This document shows, piece after piece, positions 1 to 7,585 of a DNA stretch of 64,000 bases; within the stretch, counting starts at the first letter, position 1; each line of letters starts with the position of its first letter. Where the stretch lies: positions 1 through 64,000 of the forward strand of contig VCCI02000006.1 in the NCBI GenBank assembly GCA_005938025.2, given 5' to 3'. This DNA comes from Inquilinus sp. KBS0705 (GTDB taxonomy: Bacteria; Bacteroidota; Bacteroidia; Sphingobacteriales; Sphingobacteriaceae). Under the pieces are notes generated by a model that worked only from the letters and a program-made list of their open reading frames with translations, had not been told where the DNA came from and did no database searches. The translations under genes were made by a program, and so were the position numbers.

Positions 1-211
1 CAGGCTTTTTATTGATAACCCGAAGCTCATCTGCACATCTGTAATCTGCACATCAAAACAGGGTCAGCCTGAGCCCGTCGAAGGGCGTGCGTAAAGGCCC
101 TCCCCGCCGTGCTTCGACAAGCTCAGCATGACAGCCGCATATGCATCCGTCCGTCCGTCCGCAGGTGCGACAACTAATTACAAATGCGGACACCTACAAT
201 CTGCACATCTG
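1..211. repeat. Left-edge noncoding DNA with two dispersed repeat families
   Basis: No convincing gene is seen here. Positions 31-54 and 199-210 carry the CTGCACATC word (GATGTGCAG on the other strand), which recurs at 1219-1260, 4108-4137 and about 20700-20733. Positions 146-172 carry a run of TCCG units followed by CAGGTGCGACA; related GTCCGTCC words recur near 1310, 2636, 2898-2965, 4048-4103 and 11497. The short open frames here are repeat translations. Confidence 0.6.
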
Positions 212-1207
212 CTACACCAGCACATCGCCTAAATCAACACCGGCTTTTTTATCAGCATCGGTTGCCTGTTGCTCTAACAGGCGCGATACCTCAAACCGGG
301 TGCCCGGCATCGCCCTTTTTAACTGCCCGGCTTTGGCCACCCATTTATCATAAGCATTTACATCGGGGAACAGCATTACCTGCCTGTTTTGCAGCACACG
401 GCATTTATCGGCATTAAGCCCATCTAAACTGCCGCTGGCCAGCCATATAAACGCAGGCATTAACGCACTGGCTATTATGGCGGTTTTCTCGCTCTCGACA
501 ATAGCTACAGGCTTATATGGCGATGTGATCAACAAATGTTCGCCAAAAAGGCATTGGTTAAGGGTAAAATTTATAGTTTGCTGTTGGCTGTTTGCAGTTA
601 GCTTATCATCGCTGCCCACTGCTGACTGTAGGCTGCCCACTTGTTTTAGTAGTTGCGTGTGTGCCCAGGTAATGTGGTTATAAGGCTGCTTTACCCGCTT
701 GCCGGTGGTTTTATTGTACAGCATTATTTTGCCTGTGCGCACGTAGCCGTTGCCATCCAGTTGCCAAAATATTGTTGCGCCGTGCCAATGGCTGCTGGTG
801 CCAATGCGGTATCGGCCCACAAGGGTATCGGCAATATCAAAGCCGAAACGCGTAATAAGGTACTGTACAAAATGGTTGTCTGCATAGTTTACAAAGCTAT
901 CGTTTACATAGTCGGGGTGTATGTAATACTCTGTAGCCGGTTTAGGTTTGGCCGTTTGCTTGGCACGCTTTGTTATGGGCCGGTTGCTTATGGCCAGCGG
1001 ATAATTGCCCACCTGGCTAAAATACTGGCGCGGGGTAAAATGGTAGCCGCAATTATCAACCCTATCGCACAGGCCAACATGCGGCGCAAGCTGCCCGCCG
1101 CTTTCAATATCAATATATAACGTAAATGTTTTGGTGCGATGGTTGCACCTCGGGCAACGATACCGCGATTGCGTACCCTTATAAGGTTGTAATTGGTACT
1201 TATTCAT
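212..1207 (-). CDS. DUF6371-type primase-like protein with zinc finger and Toprim-like region
   Basis: 331 aa. The N-terminus has a zinc-ribbon pattern with Cys18, Cys21, Cys47 and Cys53, the last pair in the motif GLCDRVDNCGYHFTP. This motif is typical of the DUF6371 proteins carried by Bacteroidota mobile elements and resembles DnaG/CHC2 zinc fingers. A Toprim-like segment follows, with VESEKTA at 237-243 and LFPDVN at 279-284. Family knowledge suggests a replication primase or primase-helicase partner of a mobile element; the activity is inferred. Residues about 189-212 (GSLQSAVGSDDKLTANS) look like translated low-complexity repeat inserted in frame. It lies downstream of a RepA-like ATPase on the same strand, separated by 151 bp of repeats. 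The ATG at 1207 is the only sensible start. Confidence 0.75.
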   Translation of the reverse strand: MNKYQLQPYKGTQSRYRCPRCNHRTKTFTLYIDIESGGQLAPHVGLCDRVDNCGYHFTPRQYFSQVGNYPLAISNRPITKRAKQTAKPKPATEYYIHPDYVNDSFVNYADNHFVQYLITRFGFDIADTLVGRYRIGTSSHWHGATIFWQLDGNGYVRTGKIMLYNKTTGKRVKQPYNHITWAHTQLLKQVGSLQSAVGSDDKLTANSQQQTINFTLNQCLFGEHLLITSPYKPVAIVESEKTAIIASALMPAFIWLASGSLDGLNADKCRVLQNRQVMLFPDVNAYDKWVAKAGQLKRAMPGTRFEVSRLLEQQATDADKKAGVDLGDVLV

Positions 1208-1218
1208 ATATGTTGTTA

Positions 1219-1260
1219 GATGTGCAGATTACAGATGTGCAGATTACAGATGTGCAGATT
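1219..1260. repeat. Tandem 15-bp repeat GATGTGCAGATTACA, about 2.8 copies
   Basis: Two full copies of GATGTGCAGATTACA are followed by a partial third, with no spacer between them. The unit recurs singly or degenerately elsewhere in the window. It lies just upstream of the DUF6371 gene's start codon. Confidence 0.85.
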
Positions 1261-1313
1261 TGGAGTTTAGAACTTAGAGCTTAGATCTTTAGAATTTCAA
1301 TTCCCTCCTGTCC

Positions 1314-1351
1314 GTCCGTCCGCAAAGGGTGGGTTACCCCTGCGGACGGAC
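1314..1351. terminator. GTCCGTCCGC hairpin downstream of the RepA-like gene
   Basis: GTCCGTCCGC (1314-1323) pairs perfectly with GCGGACGGAC (1342-1351), and inner AGGGT/ACCC bases can extend the stem. It begins 8 bp past the stop codon of the minus-strand ATPase gene. There is no clear U-tract, so a structural repeat is as likely as an intrinsic terminator. Confidence 0.4.
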
Positions 1352-1358
1352 GCTTTGC

Positions 1359-2432
1359 TTACCTGCCTATGCTTTGTTTAAGGGCGTGCATTTTTATGAG
1401 CCTGTCGGCCTTTTGGTGCGATATGTTTAGTGCCTTGCCAATTTCGCGCAGGCTTAGGCCCTCGTTGTTTAAATCAACCGCTTTTTGTACCATTTGCTCG
1501 GTTACGGCTTCGCTTTTGCGCTTAAGCTGCTCCCACTCCTGCCCGTAGTTTAAAAACTCGTAGTGTAAAAAGTTATGGGGCTTGCTTATCTGGCAAATAC
1601 ACACATTGCTTTCGCCGTAAACCTGCTCGGTATTGCGTTGTTTTATTTGCTTAAGGTAGCGCAGGTTGTTATCGGCATTGCTTTCGCCAATGGTAAAGGC
1701 ACTATCGCAAAAGTTCATCAGCATTTTACTGCCCTGCAAATCGTTACGGGTAATAGGCTGGCTAAGGTCGCGCTTGGGGGTATGTGCCAGCACCAGTATG
1801 CTTAGGTCGTACTTGTTTTTAAGCGTTTTAAGCTGTTTCATTAAAGGCAGTGCACCGTTGGCCTGCTCGGTTTCGTTACGCAGGTAGGTAAGGTTATCAA
1901 TAATAAGCACCTTGGTACCGGTTTGTACAACAGCCTGCTCCAGCTCGTATATCAGGTGCTGGTCAAAATCGGTAAAGCCTTCGGGCAGCTCGCTATCGGG
2001 GTTAATTTTGCCACGTAAAAAGTTGCTGTTAAACAGGTAGTGGTGCCCGTAGTTTAAGCTGTAGCGTGCCTCAAACTGTTTATCGGTAAGCTCAAAATCG
2101 CAGTAAATAACGGGTTGTGCCAATGCCTCAACCTCAAAAGGGTGCTGGCTAATGCCTTTGGTAATAGCATCGGCAATTTGTACGGCCAATATACTTTTGC
2201 CCAGGTTGCTATCGGCAAAAAGTATGCATACCTCGCCCTGGTGCCAAAACTTGCCAAAAAGCATTTGGGGTATAGCACGCTGGCTGGCCTCGTTCATCCA
2301 GTAGTTGGCACCACGCACCATCAGCACGCTATCGGTAGTTTCTTGCTGTGGTTGGGTAAGCTGGTTTAAACTGGCTTGTTGTAGTTGTGCGGCATCAATG
2401 CGCATGCCGCTGTTAGGGTTGTTTGGATACAT
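1359..2432 (-). CDS. RepA/DnaB-like AAA ATPase of a mobile element
   Basis: 357 aa. A RecA-type ATPase domain carries a Walker A-like stretch at 73-80 (ADSNLGKS) and a Walker B strand KVLIID near 174-179. The C-terminal 45 residues (SLREIGKALNISHQKADRLI) form a helix-turn-helix. This matches the AAA_25/RepA helicase-like proteins that Bacteroidota plasmids and integrative elements encode beside a primase. The likely role is replication or mobilisation of the element, which is inferred. The primase-like gene downstream on the same strand supports a two-gene module. No integrase, relaxase or conjugation gene is visible inside the window, so the element may be decayed or may extend leftwards beyond the edge. 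Confidence 0.75.
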   Translation of the reverse strand: MYPNNPNSGMRIDAAQLQQASLNQLTQPQQETTDSVLMVRGANYWMNEASQRAIPQMLFGKFWHQGEVCILFADSNLGKSILAVQIADAITKGISQHPFEVEALAQPVIYCDFELTDKQFEARYSLNYGHHYLFNSNFLRGKINPDSELPEGFTDFDQHLIYELEQAVVQTGTKVLIIDNLTYLRNETEQANGALPLMKQLKTLKNKYDLSILVLAHTPKRDLSQPITRNDLQGSKMLMNFCDSAFTIGESNADNNLRYLKQIKQRNTEQVYGESNVCICQISKPHNFLHYEFLNYGQEWEQLKRKSEAVTEQMVQKAVDLNNEGLSLREIGKALNISHQKADRLIKMHALKQSIGR

Positions 2433-2996
2433 TGTTTATGTTGATTATGTTATTTGCTACGTGGTTGCTACGCGGTCATTTAATGAATACGGCAAAATGA
2501 CCCAATGACCCAATGACCAAATGATCAATAGATGAGTGAAACGAATACAATCCCCCCAATAACCATATTTATATAAGGCTTTCGCTGCAAGGCGGGTTAG
2601 GCAGGCAGCGCTATAGTACGATGGTTGTAAAGGTGTCCGTCCGTTTAAAGGTGCGACAATGTTTGGACGGTGCGGACAGTGTGTTATTAAAAGCCTGTAC
2701 GGCTGAAGGGATATTACAAATATAAAGATAAATCTTTAATTATCAAGAATAAATTGTAAAATAATGGGGTGTAAAACCTACCCCAACAAAAAAAGAGAAA
2801 TATTTATAGCAGCACCAACAAAAAATACGAAGAATTTATAGGGAGAGGGACAAAAAAGTGAAAAAAGGGTCTTAATATGTAAAAAGGACAAAAAGGGGCT
2901 GTCCGCAGGTGTCCAAAGCGTCCAAAGTGGCCGAGGGGGTAAGGGTAGGGAGCGGACGGACGGGGGGAGATGATGGATTTTTTTATACATTTAAGC
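2433..2996. repeat. Repeat-rich noncoding stretch, possible replication or regulatory region
   Basis: About 560 bp without a convincing gene. It holds tandem AATGACCC words (about 2495-2528). GTCCGTCCGTT with GGTGCGACAA and GGACGGTGCGGAC words lie at 2636-2687, then an AT-rich segment (2710-2780). GTCC words at 2898-2925 and AGCGGACGGACGG at 2951-2963 follow. It lies upstream of the RepA-like gene, where iterons would be expected, but the copies are irregularly spaced and an origin is only a guess. Confidence 0.4.
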
Positions 2997-4018
2997 ATGG
3001 AAAATGAATTGCCTAAAATTACATATCTATTTGGGGCTGGGGCCAGTGCTTTAAAACTGCCAACAATTAAAGGTCTTCCTGATCGGATAAAGTTTGTTAA
3101 GGACTATCTTGATAAATCGTACATATATCCGGAAGATGAGGTAATGACAGTCAACAACTTTAGTTTTAAAGCAAAGATGCCAAACAATTTATCCTAGATG
3201 GGTTTGATAAGCTTTATAATGCGTCACAAAATCATTCTACTGTAGATACATACGCGAAAAAGCTGCATTTGACAAGTAGAAGTAGTGAGGTGAATGAATT
3301 GGTTTTTATTCTTGCATTGTACTTTAATCTTGAACAAAAGATTGTCGGTGTAGATCCCAGATACAACACATTTTTAATATCGATATTAAATTCCTCAGCA
3401 TACCAGTTTCCGTCAAATCTGAAATTTTTAACGTGGAATTATGATTTACAGTTTGAATTGGCATATCAGAAACTGTTAGATGACCATACTGATAGCTTGC
3501 AGTACAGTAAATTTAATAAAAATGAGAACAGTTGGAAAAAGGAAGAATTCAACTCAATAAAAATAAATGGGTCTTGTAATATGATTGATAAATCATTTGG
3601 AAGCTTTTATCATTTGATTAAAAATATATCATCAGATAAGGTTGATCTTGAAGATATAGATTGGGCTCTGAAATACGGGTTTTGCCATATAAAAAATAGA
3701 AGAGAGTTTTCTAGTGCCCGGGTAAATATAAACTTCGCTTGGTATAATGATACTGACAAACTAAATAAAATAGCAGCTTTACATGATACAACGGAGGTAT
3801 TGGTTGTAATTGGATATTCATTTCCTTTCTTCAATAGGGATGTTGATAGAAAGATAATTAGATCTATGTTTAGGTTGAAGAAAATTTATATTCAAGATCT
3901 GTACCCTAATGATATAGTAAATAGATTTTTATCGATATTGCCAAATTGGAAAAAACAAGAAATCGAAATCATTCCCATAAATACAGCCGAAGAGTTTTTT
4001 TTACCACCTGAATTATAG
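2997..4018 (+). pseudogene. SIR2-like (NADase-type) protein gene broken by a frameshift
   Basis: Two frames join into one protein of about 340 aa. The first runs from ATG 2997 to a stop at 3195-3197, and the second is open from 3170 to 4018. The N-terminal part has ITYLFGAGASALKLPT, the Rossmann loop of SIR2-like proteins. The second part has LTWNYDLQFELAY at about 3428-3466, matching the TNYD motif, and ends with VLVVIGYSFPFFNRDVD, the late SIR2 signature. Where SIR2 enzymes usually have a catalytic His in an HGS context, this reads KINGS (Asn codon 3566-3568). SIR2 proteins beside mobile-element genes are often antiphage NAD+-depleting effectors; that role is inference. The gene is visibly more AT-rich than its neighbours, suggesting transfer. 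A single missing base, perhaps in the A-run near 3167-3175, would explain the break. Confidence 0.65.
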
Positions 4019-4236
4019 ATTCCAGTTACCGCACCCTACCACCTCTGCTTTAAACCCGTCCGCACCGTCCACCCACTGTCGCATCTCCAACGGACGGACA
4101 CCCTGCAATCTGCACATCTATCATCTGCATATCTGCACCTCATCGGTGTAATCAAAAAAACACCATCGGTGTAATCAAAAAATAATTATCTTAAACCCCA
4201 ATTACAAACCATAATAAAAACCAATACCGTTTATAT
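4019..4236. repeat. Mixed short repeats between the SIR2-like gene and the chromosome-like block
   Basis: CCGTCCGCACCGTCC and ACGGACGGACA words (4048-4103) are followed by CTGCACATCT-type words (4108-4137). Two copies of ATCGGTGTAATCAAAAAA lie at 4142-4159 and 4165-4182. A near-identical word, AATCGGTGAAATCAA, occurs near 20780-20818. This cluster plausibly marks the right edge of the accessory block. Confidence 0.6.
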
Positions 4237-5424
4237 ATGAAAATTGCTATGCTGGGTTCGGGCTTTATCGCGCGTTTCTATGCCGACTCGTTAATTGGCC
4301 ACCGCCGAACCGATGTGCTGCACGCCGTGTACAGCAGGGATATTAACAAAGCCAAACAATTTGCCCACGATTATAAGCTGCCCGTGTATAGCGATAGCCT
4401 GCACGATGTAGTAAACAACCCCGATGTGGATGTAGTGGTCATCAGCCTCCCTAACGATTTGCACCTTGCCGCTGTTGAGGCCTGCGCCAAGGCGGGCAAG
4501 CATGTGCTGTGCACCAAACCCCTGGGCCGCACCGCTGCCGAGGCTAAACAAATGCTGGATGCCGTAGAGGCTGCCGGCGTTATGGGCGGCTACCTGGAGG
4601 ATTTATGCTACACCCCCAAGTTTAATAAAAGCCTTGCCAGTGTAAAGGCGGGCGCGCTGGGCCGTGTATTATGGGCCAAAAGCCGCGAGGCACACCCCGG
4701 CCCCCACAGCAACTGGTTTTGGGATAAAACGCAAAGCGGCGGCGGCGCCATTGTCGATCTGGGTTGCCACTGTATCGAAATTGCCCGCAGCTACATAGGC
4801 AAGCACATTAAACCTGTAGAGGTGATGTGCTGGGCGGCTACGCAGGTGCACCCTATTGATGCCGAAGACAATGCTATTGGTATGGTAAAGTATGCCAACG
4901 GCGCCATAGGGCAGTTTGAGGTAAGCTGGTGCTTCCGCGGCGGTATGGACCTTCGCGACGAGGTGATGGGCACCGAGGGCACTATTTGGATAAACAACTT
5001 TTTGCGTACCGGCTTTGATATGTTTAGCACCGGCAAGGGCGGCGGTTACGTTGCCGAAAAGGCCGAAAGCAGCAGCGGCTGGCTTTTCCCCGTTGGCGAC
5101 GAGGTGAACGAGCTGGGCTACAACCACATGTTTACCGATATGTTTGAGGCTATTGAGCAGCAGCGCCCGCCAGCCGAAACCTTTTACGATGGCTACGTGG
5201 TAAACGCCATTATTGATGCGGCCTACGCATCGGCCAAAAGCGGCGTGTGGGAACCCGTAAACCTTACCGACTGGCGCGGCGATACCGATACCAAAATAGC
5301 CACCGAGTTTGCCAATTATAACGAGCAGTACTACTTGATAAAAGAAGAGATACTACCCCACGGCGATAAAAAGCTGTTACTAAAAGATAAAGTAACAGGC
5401 GAAGTGGTGGTGAGGGATTTGTAG
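4237..5424 (+). CDS. Gfo/Idh/MocA family NAD(P)-dependent oxidoreductase
   Basis: 395 aa. The N-terminus is a Rossmann fold with MLGSGFIARFYADSL (glycine-rich loop at residues 7-12) and a conserved CTKPLGR at 92-98, where most relatives have EKP before the catalytic-domain junction. The C-terminal alpha/beta domain contains GGGAIVDLGCHCIEI, the usual G-x-(L/I)-x-D-x-(G)-x-H region of the family. Members oxidise or reduce sugars, inositols or related polyols; the substrate cannot be read from sequence. The next gene on the strand (5905) is a sugar isomerase/epimerase-like protein, a common catabolic partner, but 480 bp of repeats separate them. It follows the accessory block and has normal codon use for the window. 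Start ATG 4237 puts the Rossmann strand at residue 2. Confidence 0.88.
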   Translation: MKIAMLGSGFIARFYADSLIGHRRTDVLHAVYSRDINKAKQFAHDYKLPVYSDSLHDVVNNPDVDVVVISLPNDLHLAAVEACAKAGKHVLCTKPLGRTAAEAKQMLDAVEAAGVMGGYLEDLCYTPKFNKSLASVKAGALGRVLWAKSREAHPGPHSNWFWDKTQSGGGAIVDLGCHCIEIARSYIGKHIKPVEVMCWAATQVHPIDAEDNAIGMVKYANGAIGQFEVSWCFRGGMDLRDEVMGTEGTIWINNFLRTGFDMFSTGKGGGYVAEKAESSSGWLFPVGDEVNELGYNHMFTDMFEAIEQQRPPAETFYDGYVVNAIIDAAYASAKSGVWEPVNLTDWRGDTDTKIATEFANYNEQYYLIKEEILPHGDKKLLLKDKVTGEVVVRDL

Positions 5425-5904
5425 GTTGGTGAGTGGTGAGCAGTTAAGTGGTGAGTAGTTGTATAGCGACTCATAAAGGCGACTGCGGGAAGCCTCACCC
5501 AAACCCTCTCCAAAGGAGAGGACATTTTTAAAAAGTCTCCCCCTTATGGAAGAGATTTAGAGGGGGCTTGCAGATTGTCTGCACCGCTGATTGGTTTGAT
5601 TGGAGGATTAGCTTGATTATGTGGAGAGTACTTGTTTAGAAGAGGTATCGAACGAGCGTAAAGGCCCGACAAAAAACCGGGCCAAAAGGTAAAGGCCTGT
5701 GTGGGGAAGGATTTTTTTGTCTTGATTTTTTGCTTCTTTTTCATCAAGGAAAAAGAAGGAGCCCTGCCGCGGCGGTGAGCGGGGCCACATAAGTTTGAAA
5801 TACATAACTCGTTACTCGTCCTGCATAGAGATTGCTTCGTACCTCTCAATGACGCTTGAATACAATGACCCAATGACAGCGAAGCGTAATGACACAATGA
5901 ATTA
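5425..5904. repeat. 480 bp of dispersed repeat DNA without a gene
   Basis: The segment joins several repeat types. There are GTGGTGAGTGGTGAG-like words (about 5426-5460) and a CCTCTCCAAAGGAGAGG palindrome (about 5503-5522). A block at 5640-5800 includes GGCCCGACAAAAAACCGGGCC and an A/T-rich TTTTTGCTTCTTTTTCATCAAGG tract. AGATTGCTTCGTACCTCTCAATGAC (about 5827-5851) and AATGACCCAATGACA words follow. A 128-codon frame on the minus strand translates the repeats and is not accepted as a gene. Confidence 0.6.
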
Positions 5905-6777
5905 ATGACCATGAACAGAAGAAACTTCATCTACAACACTACCTTATTAGCAGCGGCAGCAGCCACACAGGCCTGTACGCGGACTATTGCCCACCATACA
6001 CCTGCCGCAGGTATACAGCTTTATATGCTGCGCGATGAGATGGCTGCCGATACCCCCGGTACGCTTAAAAAGCTGGGCCAGCTGGGCTATACGCAAATAG
6101 AAAGCTATGGCGGCGATAAGGGCGTGTTTTGGGGGATGACCAACACCGATTTTAAAAAGCTGGCTGCCGATAACGGGTTAAGCCTCATCAGCACGCACTA
6201 TAACGATGGCACCCCGCAGGAGTTTGAAAGGCTTGCCGCCCGGTGTGCCGAAGTTGGTATGAAGTACCTGATATGCCCATGGCTTGGCCCCCAAAAAAGC
6301 ATCGACGATTTTAAACGCTTCGCGGATGTGTTTAACCAACGGGGCACCGTTTGCCAAAAGTACGGCCTGCGCTACGGCTACCACCCCCACGATTACCCCT
6401 ACCAACCTGTGGACGGACGCCTGCCCATTGATGTACTGCTAAAACACACCGACCCCGATTTGGTATACTACCAAATGGATGTATACTACACCGTAACACA
6501 GGGGCAGGACCCTTATGCCTATTTAAGCCAACACAAGGGCCGCTTTAAGCTAATGCACATGCGAGATGTATTAAAGCAACGCCTGCCGGCAGGCAGTAAA
6601 GAGGAATCGGCTTGCGATTTAGGCGAGGGGGTAATCAACTTCCCCAAACTCATCGCGGCAGCAGAAGATAACGGTATGGAGTACTTTTTTGTTGAGCAAA
6701 GCCGCTACCTAAACGAAACCCCGCTGCAAAGCGCGCAAAAAAATGCCGCCTACCTAAAAGGCATGCGGCTGGTGTAA
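5905..6777 (+). CDS. Sugar phosphate isomerase/epimerase-like protein, exported (Tat-type leader)
   Basis: 290 aa (288 if the second ATG at 5911 is used). The N-terminus NRRNFIYNTTLLAAAAATQAC combines a twin-arginine start with a lipobox-like TQAC, so the protein is probably exported and perhaps lipid-anchored. The rest fits an AP-endonuclease-2-type TIM barrel (xylose-isomerase-like). Visible strands include GIQLYMLRD, YTQIESYGG, LISTHYND and YYQMDVYY, the motif RYGYHPHDYPYQ, and GEGVINFPKLI near the end. Putative metal ligands are the Glu, His and Asp in these strands. The substrate is unknown; such proteins often act with Gfo/Idh/MocA oxidoreductases like the upstream gene. The ATG codons sit in AATGACC repeats, so the exact start is uncertain by two codons. 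Confidence 0.85.
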   Translation: MTMNRRNFIYNTTLLAAAAATQACTRTIAHHTPAAGIQLYMLRDEMAADTPGTLKKLGQLGYTQIESYGGDKGVFWGMTNTDFKKLAADNGLSLISTHYNDGTPQEFERLAARCAEVGMKYLICPWLGPQKSIDDFKRFADVFNQRGTVCQKYGLRYGYHPHDYPYQPVDGRLPIDVLLKHTDPDLVYYQMDVYYTVTQGQDPYAYLSQHKGRFKLMHMRDVLKQRLPAGSKEESACDLGEGVINFPKLIAAAEDNGMEYFFVEQSRYLNETPLQSAQKNAAYLKGMRLV

Positions 6778-6800
6778 CTATTGATTTTTTTGGAGTTTGG

Positions 6801-7580
6801 CTATAGTAAAAATACCCTAAAGTACTGCTGGGCATATTCGCCCCAGCTTTTAAGGGCTTTGTTAAGGGTGGTTACCAGCCCTTTATAATCAACCGCCTTG
6901 CCTTTATTGGGCACTTTAAGGGCAGTTTCGGCAACCGGCATATCGGTTACCTTGGTGGCAAACCAGGTAATGTTATCGTGTGGCAGGGCAACACCAAGTA
7001 TCATACCCGGCAACCCTGTAAATGATTCGGGCCCGCCCGATACAGGTATCTCATCGCTGTAAAAAGCCACCACATAAACCGAATCCATTACGATGGCGTT
7101 GGCGCGGCGGCAGGTAAAGCCTGCAATTTCGCGGGTTTCGTCGGTTATTTTCCAGTTTATCTTGCGTACGGTATCTTTTACCAAAAACTGCTCTTCAAAT
7201 ACCTTTTTGTTGGTGGTGCTTACATTCGTATTAAGGTCGGTATAAACAATGTTATTTTGCGTAGCCGATGGCTCGTTACCAAACCAGCCGTTGCCTGTAG
7301 TTTCGGGCGCGGGGGCTGGGTTAAAAAAGGTTTTGTTGCCGGTAAAGGTTAAGGTGCTTACCAGTGTTTTGAATTGCGGCTGTGTTTTTTTGTATTGCTC
7401 AAAGGCCTGTTGGCCAAAGCTGTTATCTTCCTCTTTACCCAGGCGTTTTTTGATAATGGCATACATGTTTACCTTCTTTTCGTACTCGATGGTACCTGCT
7501 GTGGTAAAGTGCGCGTTTTGTGCCAATAAGCTGCTGCTAACAAAGCAGGCAAGCAATAATAGTAATATTGAATTTTTCAT
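6801..7580 (-). CDS. GLPGLI family secreted protein
   Basis: 259 aa with a signal peptide (KNSILLLLLACFVSSSLLAQ). The mid-region has ESFTGLPGMILGVALPHDNIT, the defining motif of the GLPGLI family (TIGR01200-like), preceded by ITDETREIAGFTCRRA, also typical. The family has no established biochemical role. It is a Bacteroidota-specific periplasmic or outer-membrane-associated protein usually encoded next to a TonB-receptor-like barrel. That holds here: the barrel gene ends at 7586, only 5 bp upstream on the same strand, so the two are almost certainly cotranscribed. The stop lies 23 bp from the convergent isomerase gene's stop, with no clear hairpin between them. Confidence 0.88.
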   Translation of the reverse strand: MKNSILLLLLACFVSSSLLAQNAHFTTAGTIEYEKKVNMYAIIKKRLGKEEDNSFGQQAFEQYKKTQPQFKTLVSTLTFTGNKTFFNPAPAPETTGNGWFGNEPSATQNNIVYTDLNTNVSTTNKKVFEEQFLVKDTVRKINWKITDETREIAGFTCRRANAIVMDSVYVVAFYSDEIPVSGGPESFTGLPGMILGVALPHDNITWFATKVTDMPVAETALKVPNKGKAVDYKGLVTTLNKALKSWGEYAQQYFRVFLL

Positions 7581-7585
7581 CTTCG

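Noticed and set aside
653..1120. 155-codon open frame on the plus strand
   Set aside because: It is antisense to the DUF6371 gene, whose zinc-finger and Toprim motifs are convincing; the shadow frame has no recognisable motif.
1219..1260. Tandem 15-bp repeat considered as a CRISPR array
   Set aside because: There are no spacers between units and no cas genes in the window.
3160..3200. Programmed -1 frameshift in the SIR2-like gene
   Set aside because: The shift is in the -1 direction, but no standard slippery heptamer is in phase between 3160 and 3197. An indel is simpler.
4669..5127. 152-codon open frame on the minus strand
   Set aside because: It lies fully inside the Gfo/Idh/MocA gene and has Ala/Val-rich shadow composition.
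5544..5930. 128-codon open frame on the minus strand
   Set aside because: It translates stacked dispersed repeats, including the AATTGC/AGGTACGAAGC type, and runs into the next gene's start.
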